Source: JAXLWB01 sp046328715
Lineage (GTDB): Bacteria; Chloroflexota; Anaerolineae; Caldilineales; Caldilineaceae
NCBI GenBank assembly: GCA_046328715.1
Contig: JAXLWB010000046.1
Coordinates: forward strand, 1 to 64,000
Direction: 5' to 3'
Length of the DNA stretch: 64,000 nt
Within the stretch, counting starts at the first letter, position 1. Every line of letters begins with the position of its first letter. A model generated the notes under the pieces. The model was given only the letters and a program-made list of their open reading frames with translations. It was not told where the DNA came from and did not search any database. The translations under genes and the position numbers were made by a program. Shown here piece by piece: positions 18,640-28,022 of the stretch.

Positions 18640-20067
18640 ATGGCCCGACCTTCTCTACATCTGCTCGCAGCAGTTTTGTTGTGGGCAATCATCCTACTTT
18701 CTTGCTTCCCCGCACCAGTTGCACGCGCCCAAAGCACGGGTGATCCCCTGGTTCTGGCGTTCTACTACACCTGGTACGATAACAACACCTGGAGCTACGA
18801 CAAGCTCAGCGATCTGCCAACTGAGCCTTATGTCAGCAGCGACCGAGGAGTGATGGATCGCCACATTGCCCAAGCTCAAGCCGCCGGCATTGACGCCTTT
18901 GTTGTCGCCTGGTATGGGCCAAATGGCAATCAGACCGAAAGTAACCTGGCCGCCCTGCTCGAAGAAGCAGCGGCGCGCAACTTCAAGATTGCCATCTTGT
19001 TCGAAAGCGATTCGCCCTTTCTGGGTGGCGACTTGACCGGCGCATTGAGTCACGCCCTGAGCGTCCACGCCAACCAGCCTGCCTATTTGCGCGCTGATGG
19101 CAAGCCTGTCATCTTTTTCTGGCGCAATTCGATCTACGGATTGGGAACTTGGCAAAACGTCCGTGCCGCGGTTGATCCTGGCTACAGCAGCCTCTGGATC
19201 AATGAAGGGGTTGACACTTCGTTCCTGGCGGTCTTTGATGGGCATTACCTCTACAGCAACACCTGGAATCCACCAAACGACCTCACCTACACCAATCAAA
19301 AGTTTGCGACACGGGTAGCGGCTGCGACCCAGAATTTTGGCAGCGGCAAACTCTGGGTGGCAACGGTGATGCCAGGCTACAACGATGTACGCATTCGGCC
19401 CGGTGCGGGCTTTGCCACCGACCGGGCGGGTGGGAGTTATTATCAGCAAGCGTGGAGTGCGGCGATTGCGAGCAAGCCAAATTGGATTGTGATCACCAGT
19501 TTCAACGAATGGCCCGAGGGAACTTACATCGAGCCGAGTGCGGCCTACGGCGATCAATATATCGGATTAACGGCTGCTGGTTCGGGCCAATTTAAGTCAG
19601 GCGGCGGCGCACCGATCCAGGCTGCTGCCGTACAGCTACCGCCGCCAGTCGATACGCCAACCCCTGCCCCAACGCCTACGCCACGCCCCACACCTACGGC
19701 GCCAACCGCCTTTGTGACCAGTTCGGCAGGGCTGAATTTACGCAGTGGCCCTGGCACCGATTATGAGATCCTGACCGTATTGCCCAGCGGTGCTAGCCTG
19801 CCTATCACAGGGCACGATCCAGCGTTTACGGATTGGTGGGAGGTCGAAGACAACGGACAGACAGGTTGGGTGAATGCCGGATTGATTCAAACGGAGGGGC
19901 CTATGGAGAATGTGGCGACGGTCAGCTTCGCTCCAACGATTATCTTGTTGCCCACGCCAACTGCCACGGCTGTCGAAAGTGACGAAACTAGTCGTACCCT
20001 GGCAGCATCCACACCGGTTTCTTCAAACGATTGGTTGAATAATCCATATTTACATTGGAATCAATAA
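18640..20067 (+). CDS. Secreted GH99-like glycoside hydrolase with SH3b domain
   Basis: 475 residues from MARPSLHLL. A typical signal peptide (LLAAVLLWAIILLSCF, then ARAQS) indicates export. The catalytic region (about 35-310) has LVLAFYYTWYDNNTW, GIDAFVVAWYGP and ITSFNEWPEGTYIEPS, the pattern of GH99/GH71-like endo-mannosidase-type TIM barrels, in which the NEW..GT..EPS segment carries acidic active-site residues. A Pro/Thr-rich linker (PTPAPTPTPRPTPT) leads to a bacterial SH3 domain (LNLRSGPGTDYEIL) likely to bind cell-wall or glycan material. The start was chosen for the signal peptide and the promoter just before it. Substrate is not determinable; it may act on mannose-containing glycans. 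Followed after 25 nt by hpt. Confidence 0.8.
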   Translation: MARPSLHLLAAVLLWAIILLSCFPAPVARAQSTGDPLVLAFYYTWYDNNTWSYDKLSDLPTEPYVSSDRGVMDRHIAQAQAAGIDAFVVAWYGPNGNQTESNLAALLEEAAARNFKIAILFESDSPFLGGDLTGALSHALSVHANQPAYLRADGKPVIFFWRNSIYGLGTWQNVRAAVDPGYSSLWINEGVDTSFLAVFDGHYLYSNTWNPPNDLTYTNQKFATRVAAATQNFGSGKLWVATVMPGYNDVRIRPGAGFATDRAGGSYYQQAWSAAIASKPNWIVITSFNEWPEGTYIEPSAAYGDQYIGLTAAGSGQFKSGGGAPIQAAAVQLPPPVDTPTPAPTPTPRPTPTAPTAFVTSSAGLNLRSGPGTDYEILTVLPSGASLPITGHDPAFTDWWEVEDNGQTGWVNAGLIQTEGPMENVATVSFAPTIILLPTPTATAVESDETSRTLAASTPVSSNDWLNNPYLHWNQ

Positions 20068-20092
20068 ATGGAATCAATGAAAGGAATCATCC

Positions 20093-20677
20093 ATGCCTTT
20101 GAAACTTGCTGAAATTGCCCGCAAGAAACGCTCACTGAATCCCGATATCGACCATATTTTGATCAGTGAAGAACAGATCCGTGAACGTGTCAAAGAACTC
20201 GGTGCCCTCATTAGCCAGGAGTATAGCGGTCAGGATCTGCTGTTGGTATCAGTGCTCAAAGGCAGCATCGTCTTTATGGCTGACCTGGTACGGGCGATTG
20301 AAATTCCGCACGAAATCGACTTTATGGCCACCAGCAGCTATGGAGCAGGCACCCAGACCACAGGCGTGGTGCGCATCCTTAAGGATCTCAATGTCTCGAT
20401 CACGGGGCGCAATCTGGTTGTGGTGGAAGATATCATCGACAGCGGCCATACCTTGAACTACCTCTTGCGCATTCTCCAAGAGCGACAGCCAGCCTCGCTG
20501 CGTGTGATGACCTTGCTCGACAAGCCCGAACGCCGCGAGATCAATGTGCAGGTGGACTGGATCGGCTTTTCGATTCCAAATGAATTTGTAGTGGGCTATG
20601 GGCTAGACTATGGGGAGTTGTACCGTAACTTGCCCTACATCGGGGTCTTGAAAGAAGTGGTTTATACGACGAAATAG
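20093..20677 (+). CDS. hpt: Hypoxanthine phosphoribosyltransferase
   Basis: 194 residues, normal for the family. It converts hypoxanthine or guanine plus PRPP to IMP or GMP in cytosolic purine salvage. The PRPP-binding signature is VVVEDIIDSGHTLNYLL, and upstream SVLKGSIVFMADL and SSYGAGTQTTG match the substrate loop regions. The N-terminal part with DHILISEEQIRERVKELG is characteristic. AAAGGA lies 7 nt before the ATG. The gene sits between two exported-protein genes on the same strand with 25- and 15-nt gaps, so it may be co-transcribed with them although no functional link is evident. Confidence 0.95.
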   Translation: MPLKLAEIARKKRSLNPDIDHILISEEQIRERVKELGALISQEYSGQDLLLVSVLKGSIVFMADLVRAIEIPHEIDFMATSSYGAGTQTTGVVRILKDLNVSITGRNLVVVEDIIDSGHTLNYLLRILQERQPASLRVMTLLDKPERREINVQVDWIGFSIPNEFVVGYGLDYGELYRNLPYIGVLKEVVYTTK

Positions 20678-20692
20678 AGAGGCAAGTGGCAA

Positions 20693-22024
20693 GTGGCGAG
20701 TGGTGCGGGTGCCCTTTGGGCGCGAGTGTTCGGGTTAGGGCATAGGTGGACGAGAGCCTTACGTGCTCTTGGGTTAATTTCGAGCGCGGTCATTCTCAGT
20801 TTGCTGGTCACCATGCACCCCGTAGCGGCGCAGGATACAACCACTGTACCACCTGCGACTACGCCCGTTACCTACACCGTGGTCAGCGGCGATTCGCTCT
20901 TTGCGATTGCTGGCCGCTTTGGCACCTCTGTGGAAGCGCTCTCTGTCGCCAACAACATCGCCGATCCTTCATTGCTCCAGGTCGGCCAAGTTCTAATTAT
21001 CCCTGACGCGGCGGGCAACCTCCCCTCAGCGGCGATTGCCACGGCCTTGATTTACGCCCATCCTGGCGATACCCTCGCTTCACTAGCCACACGCTACAAT
21101 CAAAGCGTTGACTTGCTCGCATCGATCAATCCGCTCACCACAACCAGTCGACTCTTTCCCGGCCAACCCATCGCGATTGCGCAAGAGAGTGCGCCGCCCA
21201 ATCCACTCTATTTTGGCGCAGTCACTGCCGTCTCCTTCCCCGATTCGATCATTCAGGGACACACGGGCCGACTACTCGTCACAACCAGCCGCCCGCTGAC
21301 ACTGAGTGCATCATTCGGGGACCTCCAATTGCCGATTCAATCGTTCTCGACCGACCAGTTGCGCCATTTTTCCTACTTGCCCGTCGATTCACTTTTGGAT
21401 CCGGGCGATTATCCTTTGACCATTGGCTATGTGACGGCAGATGGCGTGCCCGTGTCGCATACCTGGCCTGTGGCCGTGACCGATGGCGGCTATTTCTTCC
21501 AAGAGATCACGGTTCCTCCCGAAAAGGTAGGCTTGCTCGATCCAGATGTTGTCCAAAGTGAACTACAAAAGCTCGGCCAAATTTGGGCACCAGTCACCCC
21601 GCAGCTCTATTGGACCAGCACCTTCTCCCGTCCGATTGGACCCGAATATGAGACCACCAGCCCCTTCGGCACACGGCGCGACTACAACGGCGGCCTCTTA
21701 AAGACCATTCATGCTGGGCAGGATTATGGCGCACCTGTTGGGATTCCCATCTTAGCACCAGGCAATGGCGTGGTTGTTTTGGCGGAACCATTGCAAGTGC
21801 GTGGCAACGCTGTGGTGATCGACCATGGCGGCGGCGTCTACAGCGGCTATTGGCATATGAGCGAACTGCGTGTCACCCCAGGACAACAGGTTAATACGGG
21901 CGATGTGCTTGGCCTAGTGGGCAATACCGGGCTCAGCACGGGGGCACATTTGCATTGGGAACTACACATCTACGGTGTGGCGGTCGACCCGATGCAGTTT
22001 GTAACCGAGGCGCTGTTGCAGTAA
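20693..22024 (+). CDS. LysM-M23 cell-wall peptidase
   Basis: 443 residues from a GTG at 20693. A hydrophobic segment (about 28-46, ending PVAAQ) is a signal peptide or anchor. Two LysM domains (about 60-104, YTVVSGDSLFAIAGRFG, and about 119-163) bind peptidoglycan. A linker region leads to an M23 zinc metallopeptidase with H340-x3-D344 (HAGQD) and H419-L-H421 (HLHWE), the LytM/gly-gly endopeptidase signature. The zinc ligands are all present, so it is probably an active cell-wall hydrolase. The start is uncertain: the region is rich in GTGGCGAGTGG repeats and another GTG lies at 20726. Its stop is 2 nt from the stop of convergent cofD. Confidence 0.88.
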   Translation: MASGAGALWARVFGLGHRWTRALRALGLISSAVILSLLVTMHPVAAQDTTTVPPATTPVTYTVVSGDSLFAIAGRFGTSVEALSVANNIADPSLLQVGQVLIIPDAAGNLPSAAIATALIYAHPGDTLASLATRYNQSVDLLASINPLTTTSRLFPGQPIAIAQESAPPNPLYFGAVTAVSFPDSIIQGHTGRLLVTTSRPLTLSASFGDLQLPIQSFSTDQLRHFSYLPVDSLLDPGDYPLTIGYVTADGVPVSHTWPVAVTDGGYFFQEITVPPEKVGLLDPDVVQSELQKLGQIWAPVTPQLYWTSTFSRPIGPEYETTSPFGTRRDYNGGLLKTIHAGQDYGAPVGIPILAPGNGVVVLAEPLQVRGNAVVIDHGGGVYSGYWHMSELRVTPGQQVNTGDVLGLVGNTGLSTGAHLHWELHIYGVAVDPMQFVTEALLQ

Positions 22025-22025
22025 A

Positions 22026-23003
<978 letters not shown>

Positions 23004-23636
23004 TTATCTCCACATCACGCGTGACTCAATCGGTTCACGTGTTTTTACTTTTTCTTCGCTTGGGTATCCCAAGGTAATAAGAGCCTGTGGCTGCCAACTT
23101 TCCGGTAGGTTGAGGACGCTCCGAACAAGGTCTGGCACGAAGAGCGGCGCGCACATCCAACAAGCACCCAATCCATAACTGTGAGCAGCTAACAACAGAT
23201 TTTCGCAGGCCAATGCTGTGCTTTGGACGGCCATCACCCACTCGGCCTGGTTGCGTTTGTCATCCGGGTAGATATCCATCTCTTCCATGCTGAGGGCCGC
23301 TATCAGCAATGCCGCAGCGCCGGTAACCCGCATGCGACTAATGGCGACGCGGCGCTCAACCGTTTCTCGATCAGCACCATCGGTGGTCAAGTCACGTTCC
23401 CACTGTTGTCCCATCGCTTCACTCAACGCTTGCTTGTTTGCCACACTCGTCACCATACAAAAACGCCAAGGTTGACGGTTATGTGCAGAAGGAGCCCATC
23501 TCGCTGCTTCTAATAAACGATCTAGAATCGCTTTTTCGATTGGGCGTGACGAGTAACGACGGATTGAACGGCGACCGTGTACGATTTCATCGAAGAGTTG
23601 CCCCTTCGTGGGCTGCTCAAAACCTAGTTGTCCCAT
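23004..23636 (-). CDS. Nitroreductase-family protein, likely dehydro-F420 reductase (FbiB C-terminal type)
   Basis: 210 residues from MGQLGFEQPTK. The fold is FMN-dependent nitroreductase: GRRSIRRYSSRPIEKAIL, AARWAPSAHNRQPWRF near the N-terminus and GLGACWMCAP..VPDLVRSVLNLP later. These are close to the C-terminal domain of mycobacterial FbiB, which reduces dehydro-F420-0. Placement immediately upstream of cofD in an operon supports that role (inference from synteny). A longer in-frame ATG at 23675 is rejected because it overlaps the -35 box of a strong promoter whose -10 ends 10 nt before 23636. A generic nitroreductase role cannot be excluded. Confidence 0.8.
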   Translation of the reverse strand: MGQLGFEQPTKGQLFDEIVHGRRSIRRYSSRPIEKAILDRLLEAARWAPSAHNRQPWRFCMVTSVANKQALSEAMGQQWERDLTTDGADRETVERRVAISRMRVTGAAALLIAALSMEEMDIYPDDKRNQAEWVMAVQSTALACENLLLAAHSYGLGACWMCAPLFVPDLVRSVLNLPESWQPQALITLGYPSEEKVKTREPIESRVMWR

Positions 23637-23645
23637 GTCCAACCC

Positions 23646-23675
23646 ATTATACCTTATCCGGCGAGTGTTTCTCAA
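23646..23675 (-). promoter_or_regulatory. Promoter of the nitroreductase-cofD operon
   Basis: On the minus strand TTGAGA (23670-23675), an 18-nt spacer and a perfect TATAAT (23646-23651). The expected transcription start is 3-4 nt before the ATG at 23636, and there is no Shine-Dalgarno site, so the mRNA is probably leaderless. It also fixes the start codon. Confidence 0.7.
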
Positions 23676-23805
23676 CCTGGCAAAAGACCTACCAAGCGTT
23701 CACATCCGCCTCCATGATTTACGTGCGCCGACGATGAGCTCGCAGTGGCACATAGGCACGCCATCCAATTGACGTCACCCTGCCGCCATTGTAGACTAAG
23801 GCGAT

Positions 23806-24450
23806 TTATGTCGCTTGCACGTCGCCTAAGTGCTCGATGCGGCTGTGAAAGTGAAGTCGCCACTGTTCACGGCCAGGGTGATCGACCAACTCGAAATGGG
23901 TAAGACCTGTGTTGTGCGTCCATACTTCGCAGCGCACCCAAGGGCCTAAGTTGTAGATATGATGAAAGATGCTTTCAATTACGCCGCCATGACAGACAGT
24001 CACAATACGCTGCCCCCGATGTTTTTCGATCAACTCTTCGACAAAGTGGCCGACGCGAGCGCGGAAGTGCATAAAACTTTCGCCATTTGCCTCCTTACTG
24101 CTCACGGCGGCAAATGGGCGTGTGCTGGCCCAGAAGTCAGCATACTCGTGCGGCAACATCTCATCTGGCCAGGGAATGTGATCGGCGCGATTGTTGCCAA
24201 TTTCGCGGACACGGTCGTCGTGGAAAATCTCGCAACCATAGGAAGCGGCAACGATCTCCGCAGTTTGCCTGGCACGCTTCATTGTGCTGCAATACATGAC
24301 ATCGAATTGGGGCAAGTAGGTTGGGAGCCAGGCAGCAAGCGTTTGTGCCTGTTGTTTTCCTAAATCGGTCAGCCCTACTTCTGTTGAATTTTTATCCCAT
24401 TCCACAAGATTGACAAAACTCTGACCGTGGCGAATTAAATATAAGTGCAT
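23806..24450 (-). CDS. Histidine phosphatase family protein
   Basis: 214 residues. The N-terminal LYLIRHGQS contains the RHG motif of the phosphoglycerate mutase/acid phosphatase superfamily, with the catalytic His at position 8. GLTDLGKQQAQTLAAWL, YCSTMKRARQTAEIV and the second catalytic His in VCHGGVIESI are all present, so the active site is complete. AAAGGAA lies 6 nt before the ATG. It may dephosphorylate a sugar phosphate or other small metabolite; the substrate cannot be read from sequence. It lies upstream of the nitroreductase-cofD operon on the same strand, 169 nt from that start, with its own promoter in between, so it is not clearly part of it. Confidence 0.88.
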   Translation of the reverse strand: MHLYLIRHGQSFVNLVEWDKNSTEVGLTDLGKQQAQTLAAWLPTYLPQFDVMYCSTMKRARQTAEIVAASYGCEIFHDDRVREIGNNRADHIPWPDEMLPHEYADFWASTRPFAAVSSKEANGESFMHFRARVGHFVEELIEKHRGQRIVTVCHGGVIESIFHHIYNLGPWVRCEVWTHNTGLTHFELVDHPGREQWRLHFHSRIEHLGDVQAT

Positions 24451-24508
24451 AGAGTTCCTTTCTGTTCACACATGTTACGCACTTGTCGTACGCAATTAAG
24501 TTCAATCT

Positions 24509-25711
24509 ATGACAAAACGTCTCTATTACGATACTTCCTATCAAACCTCCTGCGAAGCCATTGTGACAGAAATTCACAATGCTAATAATCGCAGTGCGTT
24601 GATTTTGGATCAAACACTATTTTATCCTACATCGGGCGGGCAACCGAATGACACAGGACAGATTGCAGGCTTGTCTGTGGTCGATGTGATGGTGGACGAA
24701 GCTGGTGAGGTGCGTCACCTGCTGGCCGAGGGCACTAGCTTGCCGCAAATCGGCGAACGGGTGCAATGCATCATCGATTGGGCGCGACGCTACGACCACA
24801 TGCAGCAACATTCAGGGCAGCACCTGCTTTCGCAAGTCTTCTTCCGCCTCTTTGGCATCGAAACTGTCTCAGTCCACTTTGGTGACAAGGAGAGTACACT
24901 CGACCTGGATGTCGAAACATTGGACCCGACCCAGATCGACGAAGCAGAACGAGTCGCCAACGACCTTGCTTACCAGGCTCTGCCGATTCGTGCTTATATT
25001 GTCGACGAAGCAGATCTGAGCAGTGTCCCATTGCGTCGACCACCCAAGGTGAGTGGCAAGATCCGCATCGTGGAGATCGATGCCTACGACTTTTCGGCGT
25101 GTGGCGGCACTCATACGCACACCACCGCCGAGATCGCCCCTATCAAGCTGATCAAACAGGAACGGCGGCGTGGTCAGACTCGGCTGACTTTTCTCTGCGG
25201 CAAACGAGCCATGCGTGATTACACTGAAAAGCATCGGCTTCTTACCTCGGTTGCTGGCTACTTTAGCACTGAGATCGGTCAATCGGTGGCGATGGTCGAG
25301 CGATTAGGGGCACAGAACAAGGAGCTACAAGCAACTGTTGAAACGCTGACTAAACAACTGCTCCGCTATGAGGCAGAGGGGTTACTTGAACAGGCACAAA
25401 GCAAAGGGGAATTGCACATTGTGTCGCTGGTGGAAGCACAGCGCGATCTACAGTCGCTGAAAATCCTGACTAGTCTCTTAACCGAGCAACCGAATGTGGT
25501 TTGTCTGGTTGCCTGTGCCAGTGGGGATAAAGCGACACTCCTCTTTGGGCGCAGTGCAAATTTGCAGGCGCTGCATATGGGCAATCTGCTCAAGCAGACG
25601 TTGCAGGCTTTTGGTGGCAATGGTGGCGGCCGCCCTGAATTTGCGCAAGGAGGTGGCGGAGCGTGGAGCAAAGCCCAGGCGATGCTCGACTTTGCACAGA
25701 CATTATTATAA
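24509..25711 (+). CDS. Alanyl-tRNA editing protein, AlaX-L type
   Basis: 400 residues, the long AlaX form. The N-terminal FYPTSGGQPNDTG is shared with the AlaRS editing region. Zinc ligands are H101 and H105 (HSGQH) and C198 and H202 (CGGTH). The C-terminal part has a coiled segment (about 265-300) then a DHHA1-like domain ending GNGGGRPEFAQGGG. Family members hydrolyse Ser-tRNA(Ala) or Gly-tRNA(Ala) in trans, protecting translational fidelity. All zinc ligands are intact. It is transcribed alone, convergent with the DUF3307 gene. Confidence 0.92.
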   Translation: MTKRLYYDTSYQTSCEAIVTEIHNANNRSALILDQTLFYPTSGGQPNDTGQIAGLSVVDVMVDEAGEVRHLLAEGTSLPQIGERVQCIIDWARRYDHMQQHSGQHLLSQVFFRLFGIETVSVHFGDKESTLDLDVETLDPTQIDEAERVANDLAYQALPIRAYIVDEADLSSVPLRRPPKVSGKIRIVEIDAYDFSACGGTHTHTTAEIAPIKLIKQERRRGQTRLTFLCGKRAMRDYTEKHRLLTSVAGYFSTEIGQSVAMVERLGAQNKELQATVETLTKQLLRYEAEGLLEQAQSKGELHIVSLVEAQRDLQSLKILTSLLTEQPNVVCLVACASGDKATLLFGRSANLQALHMGNLLKQTLQAFGGNGGGRPEFAQGGGGAWSKAQAMLDFAQTLL

Positions 25712-25735
25712 CGATTATAACGGCACAGCAACACG

Positions 25736-25776
25736 ATTTTAACGCAACGGAGCAAAGGAGCAAGGACGCAGAGATT
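25736..25776. repeat. GCAAAGGAGCAAGGACGCAGAG-type intergenic repeat
   Basis: The stretch after alaX (ACGCAACGGAGCAAAGGAGC and on) resembles the GCAAAGGCGCAGAG class seen again at 47820-47860 and as a full inverted repeat at 52849-52918. It carries no gene. Confidence 0.4.
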
Positions 25777-25798
25777 GTATGACTGGAAGTAGTTACGA

Positions 25799-25829
25799 GG
25801 GAGCAAGATGCGAAGTATATCTTGCTCCC
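25799..25829. terminator. Hairpin between convergent genes
   Basis: GGGAGCAAGAT (25799-25809) and ATCTTGCTCCC (25819-25829) are perfect 11-bp arms with a 9-nt loop, lying between the convergent alaX and DUF3307 genes. A bidirectional terminator is the natural reading, but no T-run follows on either strand. Confidence 0.5.
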
Positions 25830-25842
25830 TGCATCTTGCATC

Positions 25843-26430
25843 TCAGCGAATCAACATCACACCGACGCCAATGATACAGATCAGTCCAAAGCCGGCGCGC
25901 TGCTCCAGTTCTAGCAATCGTTCACGCCCCCAACGCAAGGAAATGTAGCGATTGACCATTTCATCGTGCAGATTGTTCGCCCAGATCCAGCCCAAAACCA
26001 TGAGCACAAATGAGGTGGCAACAAACAACGATGGGTAGAGGATAGTCGTTGAGATGGCATGTTGCATTTCACCTAAGGTGGTTGCAACGTTGATACTAAT
26101 GATAAAAATACAAGCCAGGTGAGCCAGTTGATCTAACACAAAGAAGAGGACGGATCGATCTGTGCCGCTTTTCACCTTGATATAATCAACCATGAAGTGC
26201 GCAAGACCGAGCCAGCTTACCAGTATCCAGAAGCGAAGCTCAAAGCCCAGCAGAGCCCAACAGGTTGCCATGTGAATGGCGACATGAGCGAGCAAACCAC
26301 GAAGGGACTCGACCTTCATCTTCGCGATAGTGTTAGTTTGGAGGGGGAAATCAGCGAGCAAATGTGCCAGCGTAAGAATTGCAACTAATTCTGCCGTAGG
26401 GCGGTGTAAGAGTTGGGTGAGCAGTTCCAT
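25843..26430 (-). CDS. DUF3307 family membrane protein (copy 1)
   Basis: 195 residues from MELLTQLLHRP. The family signature LAHLLADFPLQTNTIAKMK lies near the N-terminus, followed by HVAIHMATCWALL and three or four more hydrophobic segments, so it is an integral membrane protein of unknown function. The start was placed at the ATG preceding the conserved region; the frame opens further upstream only from a TTG. AAGGA lies about 11 nt before the ATG. A paralog sits at 40653 with matching MELLT, ADFPLQTN and HDE/LRWG..LL.LEQ-type C-terminal patterns. Confidence 0.75.
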   Translation of the reverse strand: MELLTQLLHRPTAELVAILTLAHLLADFPLQTNTIAKMKVESLRGLLAHVAIHMATCWALLGFELRFWILVSWLGLAHFMVDYIKVKSGTDRSVLFFVLDQLAHLACIFIISINVATTLGEMQHAISTTILYPSLFVATSFVLMVLGWIWANNLHDEMVNRYISLRWGRERLLELEQRAGFGLICIIGVGVMLIR

Positions 26431-27025
26431 GCTTGCTTCAATCCTTTTGTAGTGGGGACCTTGGCGCCGCTCCTTGGCTTGAATGAGGCCGACAAACTTG
26501 CGCAATGAGAGGCAAAGGTCCTAGCATTGTGACGAACTATTACCAAGTGTGCTTTAAACCGTCACAAATTTCAGCCATATTACCTGGTAAAATTTATGAT
26601 GTTTGCAGGCGCAATTGATTTAACTGACTACCTGATGCTGCCTTACTGAATGCTTTACTGTAGGATTTGGATGAGGTTTGGAAAACAGTTGAGTTTTCCA
26701 GTAACTGAAGCTACAAAGCAAATTCTTCTAATGAACTGTTTCAGGCTTATAAGAGACACTCTATCTAAATATTGCACGATTTGTAGTGGAACTCAACTCT
26801 CGGAGATAGTACAATATTTGCGTGTCATCTCTATGAGTTTCTGTTTCACCTATACTTTTGTTTAGCGTAATGCAGACGAGCAGGTACACTAGCTAAACAA
26901 AAACTTTCTAATTGGCAAGGATACCATAGTATTTTCTGATTGGTCAAGTCCAATTTTAATCTCAGTTTAATGTTCCCCACCATTTTCCACCTTACGGTGA
27001 AAAGATACACCAATTGTCATATCTC
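26431..27025. other. Gene-free AT-rich stretch with two hairpins
   Basis: I find no supported gene in these 595 bases; a 71-codon open frame at 26650-26865 has no family pattern. Two inverted repeats stand out: GGAAAAC/GTTTTCC (26680-26699) and TTTTGTTTAGC/GCTAAACAAAA with 11-bp perfect arms (26856-26902). The second could be an operator or repeat. Base composition is clearly more AT-rich than the flanking genes. Confidence 0.5.
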
Positions 27026-27889
27026 ATGAATACAAAATCACTAGCACCCGTGGCACTTGAATCGACCGTACTGACCCACGGTCTTCCCTATCCTCAAAAC
27101 CTTCAACTGGCACGCGAGATGGAGGCGATCATACGTAATTATGGCGCAGAACCACACACCATTGCGATTTTGTCCGGCGAATTGCGGGCTGGACTCAATG
27201 ATGAAGAATTGGCGTCACTTTGCACTATGCAACATCTGCGTAAGGTGAGCCGTCGTGATCTACCGCTGATGGTCGCACGCAAGCTGACCGGTGGCACTAC
27301 CGTAGCTACCACGATGTGGATTGCGCAGCGCTTTGGCATTGAGGTCTTTGCCACCGGCGGCATCGGCGGCATCCACCGCGGGGATGGCACCGATGTCAGT
27401 GCCGACCTGCAAGAACTAGCGCAGACGCCCGTTATTGTCGTTTGTGCGGGAGCCAAGGCGATCCTCGATCTCCCAGCCACATTAGAATATCTCGAAACGC
27501 ACGGTGTTACTGTCATTGGCTACGGCACCGATGAATTGCCTGCCTTTTATAGCCGCAGCAGTGGCTTGCCTATTGATGTACGCTGCGATACACCCGAAGA
27601 GGTAGCCGACATCTGGCATGCCAAACGTTCGCTTGGGCTGCCCGGCGGCTTGCTGGTAACAGTTCCTGTCCCTGCCGAAGAGGAGGTTCCTGCCAGCGAA
27701 ATTGAGCCAGTGATCGAACAGGCGGTCGCCGAGGCAGCGCAGCAAGGGTTACGTTCGGCTGCGGTGACACCCTTCCTGTTGAGTCGCATTGCCCAATTGA
27801 CCGGAGAAAACTCGTTGCGCGCCAACCTCGTGCTGCTCAAAAACAACGCCAAGGTGGCTGCGCAGATTGCGGTGGCACTGCAGTCGTAG
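27026..27889 (+). CDS. psuG: Pseudouridine-5'-phosphate glycosidase
   Basis: 287 residues from MNTKSLAPVALESTVLTHG. It reversibly cleaves pseudouridine 5'-phosphate to uracil and ribose 5-phosphate. Family markers are ALESTVLTHGLPYPQN, KLTGGTTVATTMWIA, FATGGIGGIHRG and VVCAGAKAILDLPAT, with the metal and substrate residues in those loops retained. The length is normal. A TTG four codons upstream is in frame but the ATG fits better. No pseudouridine kinase (psuK) lies next to it, unlike many operons, so the partner would be elsewhere. Confidence 0.93.
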   Translation: MNTKSLAPVALESTVLTHGLPYPQNLQLAREMEAIIRNYGAEPHTIAILSGELRAGLNDEELASLCTMQHLRKVSRRDLPLMVARKLTGGTTVATTMWIAQRFGIEVFATGGIGGIHRGDGTDVSADLQELAQTPVIVVCAGAKAILDLPATLEYLETHGVTVIGYGTDELPAFYSRSSGLPIDVRCDTPEEVADIWHAKRSLGLPGGLLVTVPVPAEEEVPASEIEPVIEQAVAEAAQQGLRSAAVTPFLLSRIAQLTGENSLRANLVLLKNNAKVAAQIAVALQS

Positions 27890-28022
27890 CACAAGAATAT
27901 ATTCTTGTACTACAAAAATTTGAAGCGCAAGATTTCGAGTGAATGAGGAGCCTCTTTCCGCTATAGTGAGTGAAGAAATCAATCGACCGAGTTCAGATTC
28001 ACTAGCAACGAGAGGTGCAATG

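Noticed and set aside
23637..23675. Longer start for the nitroreductase at 23675
   Set aside because: The region overlaps the -35 and -10 boxes of a strong promoter, and the extra 13 residues have no family match.
26650..26865. 71-codon plus-strand frame in the AT-rich gap
   Set aside because: No ribosome site, no recognisable pattern, and it contains a hairpin; likely chance.
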